From: Clostridia bacterium
Lineage (GTDB): Bacteria > Bacillota > Clostridia > Oscillospirales > CAG-272
Assembly (NCBI GenBank): GCA_017453205.1
Contig: JAFTKO010000027.1
Location: 1-50,864, forward strand
Length of the DNA: 50,864 bases
Direction: 5' to 3'
Position numbers and translations under genes: made by a program. The notes beneath the pieces were generated by a model that was not told the DNA's origin, did not search any database, and saw only the letters and a program-made list of their open reading frames with translations. Below are positions 49,331-50,864 of this stretch, piece by piece (position 1 is the first letter of the stretch; the number at the start of each line of letters is the position of its first letter).

Positions 49331-50614
49331 TCATTTGCCAAGGGTATAAAAAATTCCTTTTCCGTTACCGTGGCGTTCAATCTTGCCTGCTTGCTCCAAC
49401 TGCAACAGGATATTTCTTGTTTTCGTCAGCTTGAAGCCCAATTCTTCTTGCACCTCTGCGCGAGTTGCTCTGCCGCACTTAGCAATGAAATCATAGACAA
49501 ACTCTTTATCAGTACGGATTTTCTTGGTTTCTTCCATAGATGCTTTGTTAGGCAGAACCAAAAGGAATCCGTTATCTGACACCTCAAAGCGTGGCTCAAG
49601 TCCCGTGTGCTCATAGTCGCCTTGTATTTTTTCAATGCCGGTGCCGTATGCTTCAACGTATTTGAGCTTAAAAAATACGTTTGCAAGCTTTTCGTTTCTT
49701 GAACGCGAAACTCCGAGCATCATATCCTCATAGGTCATTCCCGATACCAAGCCACCGATAGACACGTATTCGATACGGTTTTTATAGATACTAATAAGGA
49801 TGCTGCCGTTAAGCGAGTAATCTCTGTGAATGATAGCGTTCAGAAGTCCTTCACGAAGCACGAGTTGATTGTATTCTGTCTTGTCCTCTCGGAGCAATCC
49901 GTTATATTCGCCGCGAGTTTTATTATTCAAATTAAGGTACTCATAGACTTCATCGGCTTGACGGATGAGTGCACCTTCGAACTCTTTGCGATCCAAAAAT
50001 CTACTCTTATCGTCACTATCAAAAACCGCAGCTTTGATAGAAAAAGGGCATTGATCTGACAAAAGCAAAGCAAGATTGGTATAGCTTCCGTTTGCATCTA
50101 TCAATCCAAGCGTTTTTTGTTTCAGTTCGATTTTTGCACGTTTGAAAACGCTTTCAAGATAATCAAAAGTAAGATCTTGTTCGACACTTGGCAAAGTCTC
50201 AAACGACTTATCCTCGCTTGCGACAATCATTTGCTTGATAGCGTACTCAGATGCTTGCTGCGATGTATTATTAATACGGAGATATACACCACTCGGCTTC
50301 AACCCTTTTTCATAAATGTAATACGGCTTCTTTACACCTCTTCCAATAGCAACCTTTACAATGTTTTTTCCATCTTCTTCATATTCTCCCGCACTGCAAA
50401 TTAGCGAAGCATCAGGCTTTATCGCTTCGTGTATCATAAGAGAAATACGTTCTATAATGTCTTTTGCATTCTCAACTCCGATAACCTTGCCGTTATCATC
50501 AACACCGATAATCAAAGTTCCACCATCACTATTCAAAAACGCAACGATTTCTTTTTTGATTTCGGTTGTATATTGTACCTTTAATTCTAATTTTTCAGAC
50601 TCAATATATGCCAT
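49331..50614 (-). CDS. AlbA_2/Schlafen-type ATP-binding protein with winged helix
   Basis: A 427-residue protein. The N-terminal AlbA_2 (Schlafen AAA_4) domain is about 1-125: ESEKLELKVQYTTEIKKEIV, AFLNSDGGTLIIGVDDNGKV and VKKPYYIYEKGLKPSGVYLR. A GHKL-like C-terminal ATPase region about 220-350 contains REGLLNAIIHRDYSLNGSIL and ISIYKNRIEYVSIGGLVSGM, then YVEAYGTGIEKIQ. A winged helix ends the chain (RATRAEVQEELGFKLTKTRN). Such proteins are often misnamed RecG-like and occur as regulators and in phage-defence neighbourhoods. AAGGATGATG precedes the ATG. Promoter TTGACA/17/TAGAAT. Confidence 0.9.
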   Translation of the reverse strand: MAYIESEKLELKVQYTTEIKKEIVAFLNSDGGTLIIGVDDNGKVIGVENAKDIIERISLMIHEAIKPDASLICSAGEYEEDGKNIVKVAIGRGVKKPYYIYEKGLKPSGVYLRINNTSQQASEYAIKQMIVASEDKSFETLPSVEQDLTFDYLESVFKRAKIELKQKTLGLIDANGSYTNLALLLSDQCPFSIKAAVFDSDDKSRFLDRKEFEGALIRQADEVYEYLNLNNKTRGEYNGLLREDKTEYNQLVLREGLLNAIIHRDYSLNGSILISIYKNRIEYVSIGGLVSGMTYEDMMLGVSRSRNEKLANVFFKLKYVEAYGTGIEKIQGDYEHTGLEPRFEVSDNGFLLVLPNKASMEETKKIRTDKEFVYDFIAKCGRATRAEVQEELGFKLTKTRNILLQLEQAGKIERHGNGKGIFYTLGK

Positions 50615-50655
50615 ATCATCATCCTTTCTATTGTGCTTCTATTTCTTTCTATTAC

Positions 50656-50684
50656 ATTCTATCACAATCTATTTGCTTTGTCAA
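50656..50684 (-). promoter_or_regulatory. Promoter of the Schlafen-type operon
   Basis: Minus strand: TTGACA (50679-50684), 17 bp, TAGAAT (50656-50661). Confidence 0.75.
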
Positions 50685-50717
50685 TAGCAAAGCTGTAAAT
50701 TGATTCAATTATTAAAA

Positions 50718-50766
50718 AAGCAAAGCCGCTATCTCGGCGTGGCGATCACGCTTTGATAGCGGCTTT
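50718..50766 (-). terminator. Terminator of the gene entering from the right
   Basis: AAAGCCGCTATC pairs with GATAGCGGCTTT around a 22-base loop; on the minus strand GCTTTTTT follows. It lies just downstream of the partial gene at 50781-50864. Confidence 0.85.
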
Positions 50767-50780
50767 ATGTCATTCATTAG

Positions 50781-50864
50781 TCAATTTGTCGGGAGATTAT
50801 CAATATCTATGCTCAACCAACCCAGATCAATAGTACCGTCATCGCTCCATATATGGAATTGCAA
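50781..50864 (-). CDS. C-terminal end of a gene cut by the window edge
   Basis: The minus strand is open for 27 codons from the window edge to a TGA at 50781-50783, ending IDLGWLSIDIDNLPTN. The strong terminator 15 bp further on supports a real coding end. Too short to assign a family. Confidence 0.45.
   Translation of the reverse strand: MQFHIWSDDGTIDLGWLSIDIDNLPTN

Noticed and set aside
49331-50614. Annotation as an ATP-dependent helicase RecG
   Set aside because: This family is often mislabelled that way; it has AlbA_2 and GHKL-like regions and no helicase motifs, and the true recG is at 19836-21980.
1-50864. tRNA, rRNA, CRISPR arrays, transposases and integrases
   Set aside because: Looked for on both strands by eye; no cloverleaf-like, rRNA-like or regularly spaced repeats, and no recombinase motifs were seen. 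A short or degenerate example could have been missed.

Overview
The window looks like a chromosomal segment of an anaerobic, fermentative Firmicute of the gut Clostridia type. This is inferred from gene content, not from a marker-gene comparison: a YerC-type TrpR relative, Hsp33, ZapA beside a U32 hydroxylase-type protein, an rpsO-pnp arrangement, a glycyl-radical enzyme, D-lactate dehydrogenase and an isomerase-pathway uronate cluster. Promoters of the TTGACA / 17 bp / TATAAT type are easy to see before most transcription units. Most of the window has mid-range base composition. About 44.6-48.3 kb, and part of what follows, is clearly AT-rich and looks acquired.

Layout. 0.3-2.3 kb: TetR regulator with an ABC-2 exporter. 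2.5-3.1 kb: a lone membrane protein. 3.4-5.4 kb: YerC-like regulator, methyltransferase and Hsp33. 5.5-9.4 kb: AraC regulator divergent from a glycyl-radical enzyme and its activase, substrate unknown. 9.5-12.0 kb: polar amino-acid ABC importer whose binding protein appears circularly permuted. 12.4-15.1 kb: U32/RlhA-like protein and a long ZapA. 15.5-19.6 kb: potABCD polyamine importer. 19.8-22.0 kb: recG. 22.1-23.6 kb: small membrane protein and a VanY-like protein with altered metal-site residues. 23.7-26.3 kb: pnp and rpsO. 26.6-27.6 kb: D-lactate dehydrogenase. 27.6-30.4 kb: AraC regulator divergent from a GH127 arabinofuranosidase. 30.7-31.9 kb: AlkD and NUDIX. 32.2-33.3 kb: phosphofructokinase. 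33.4-34.4 kb: CE7 acetyl esterase. 34.6-44.6 kb: AraC regulator divergent from a nine-gene uronate operon.

How the carbohydrate genes fit. UxaC, UxuA, an SDR fructuronate reductase, Eda and KdgK form the complete isomerase route from a hexuronate to pyruvate and glyceraldehyde 3-phosphate. Ahead of them in the same operon lie two TIM-barrel epimerase/lyase-type proteins and two Gfo/Idh oxidoreductases. That set suggests a redox-assisted entry step, perhaps keto-sugar-mediated cleavage of a glycoside, instead of a classical hydrolase. With the GH127 enzyme and the acetyl esterase it points to growth on plant cell-wall or pectic glycans, with D-lactate as one likely end product.

The right end is a defence-like region. 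An AT-rich cassette carries a small HTH regulator, two cytosine-5 DNA methyltransferases and a PD-(D/E)xK-type nuclease. It is bracketed by two copies of an 82-84 bp element whose outer parts match while the hairpin core differs. Beyond it come an AlbA_2/Schlafen-type ATP-binding protein with a membrane partner, and the C-terminal end of a further gene. A second family of modular intergenic repeats, also with conserved flanks and variable hairpins, occurs at 12.2, 19.6, 40.8 and 42.05 kb. No rRNA, tRNA, CRISPR array, transposase or integrase was seen.
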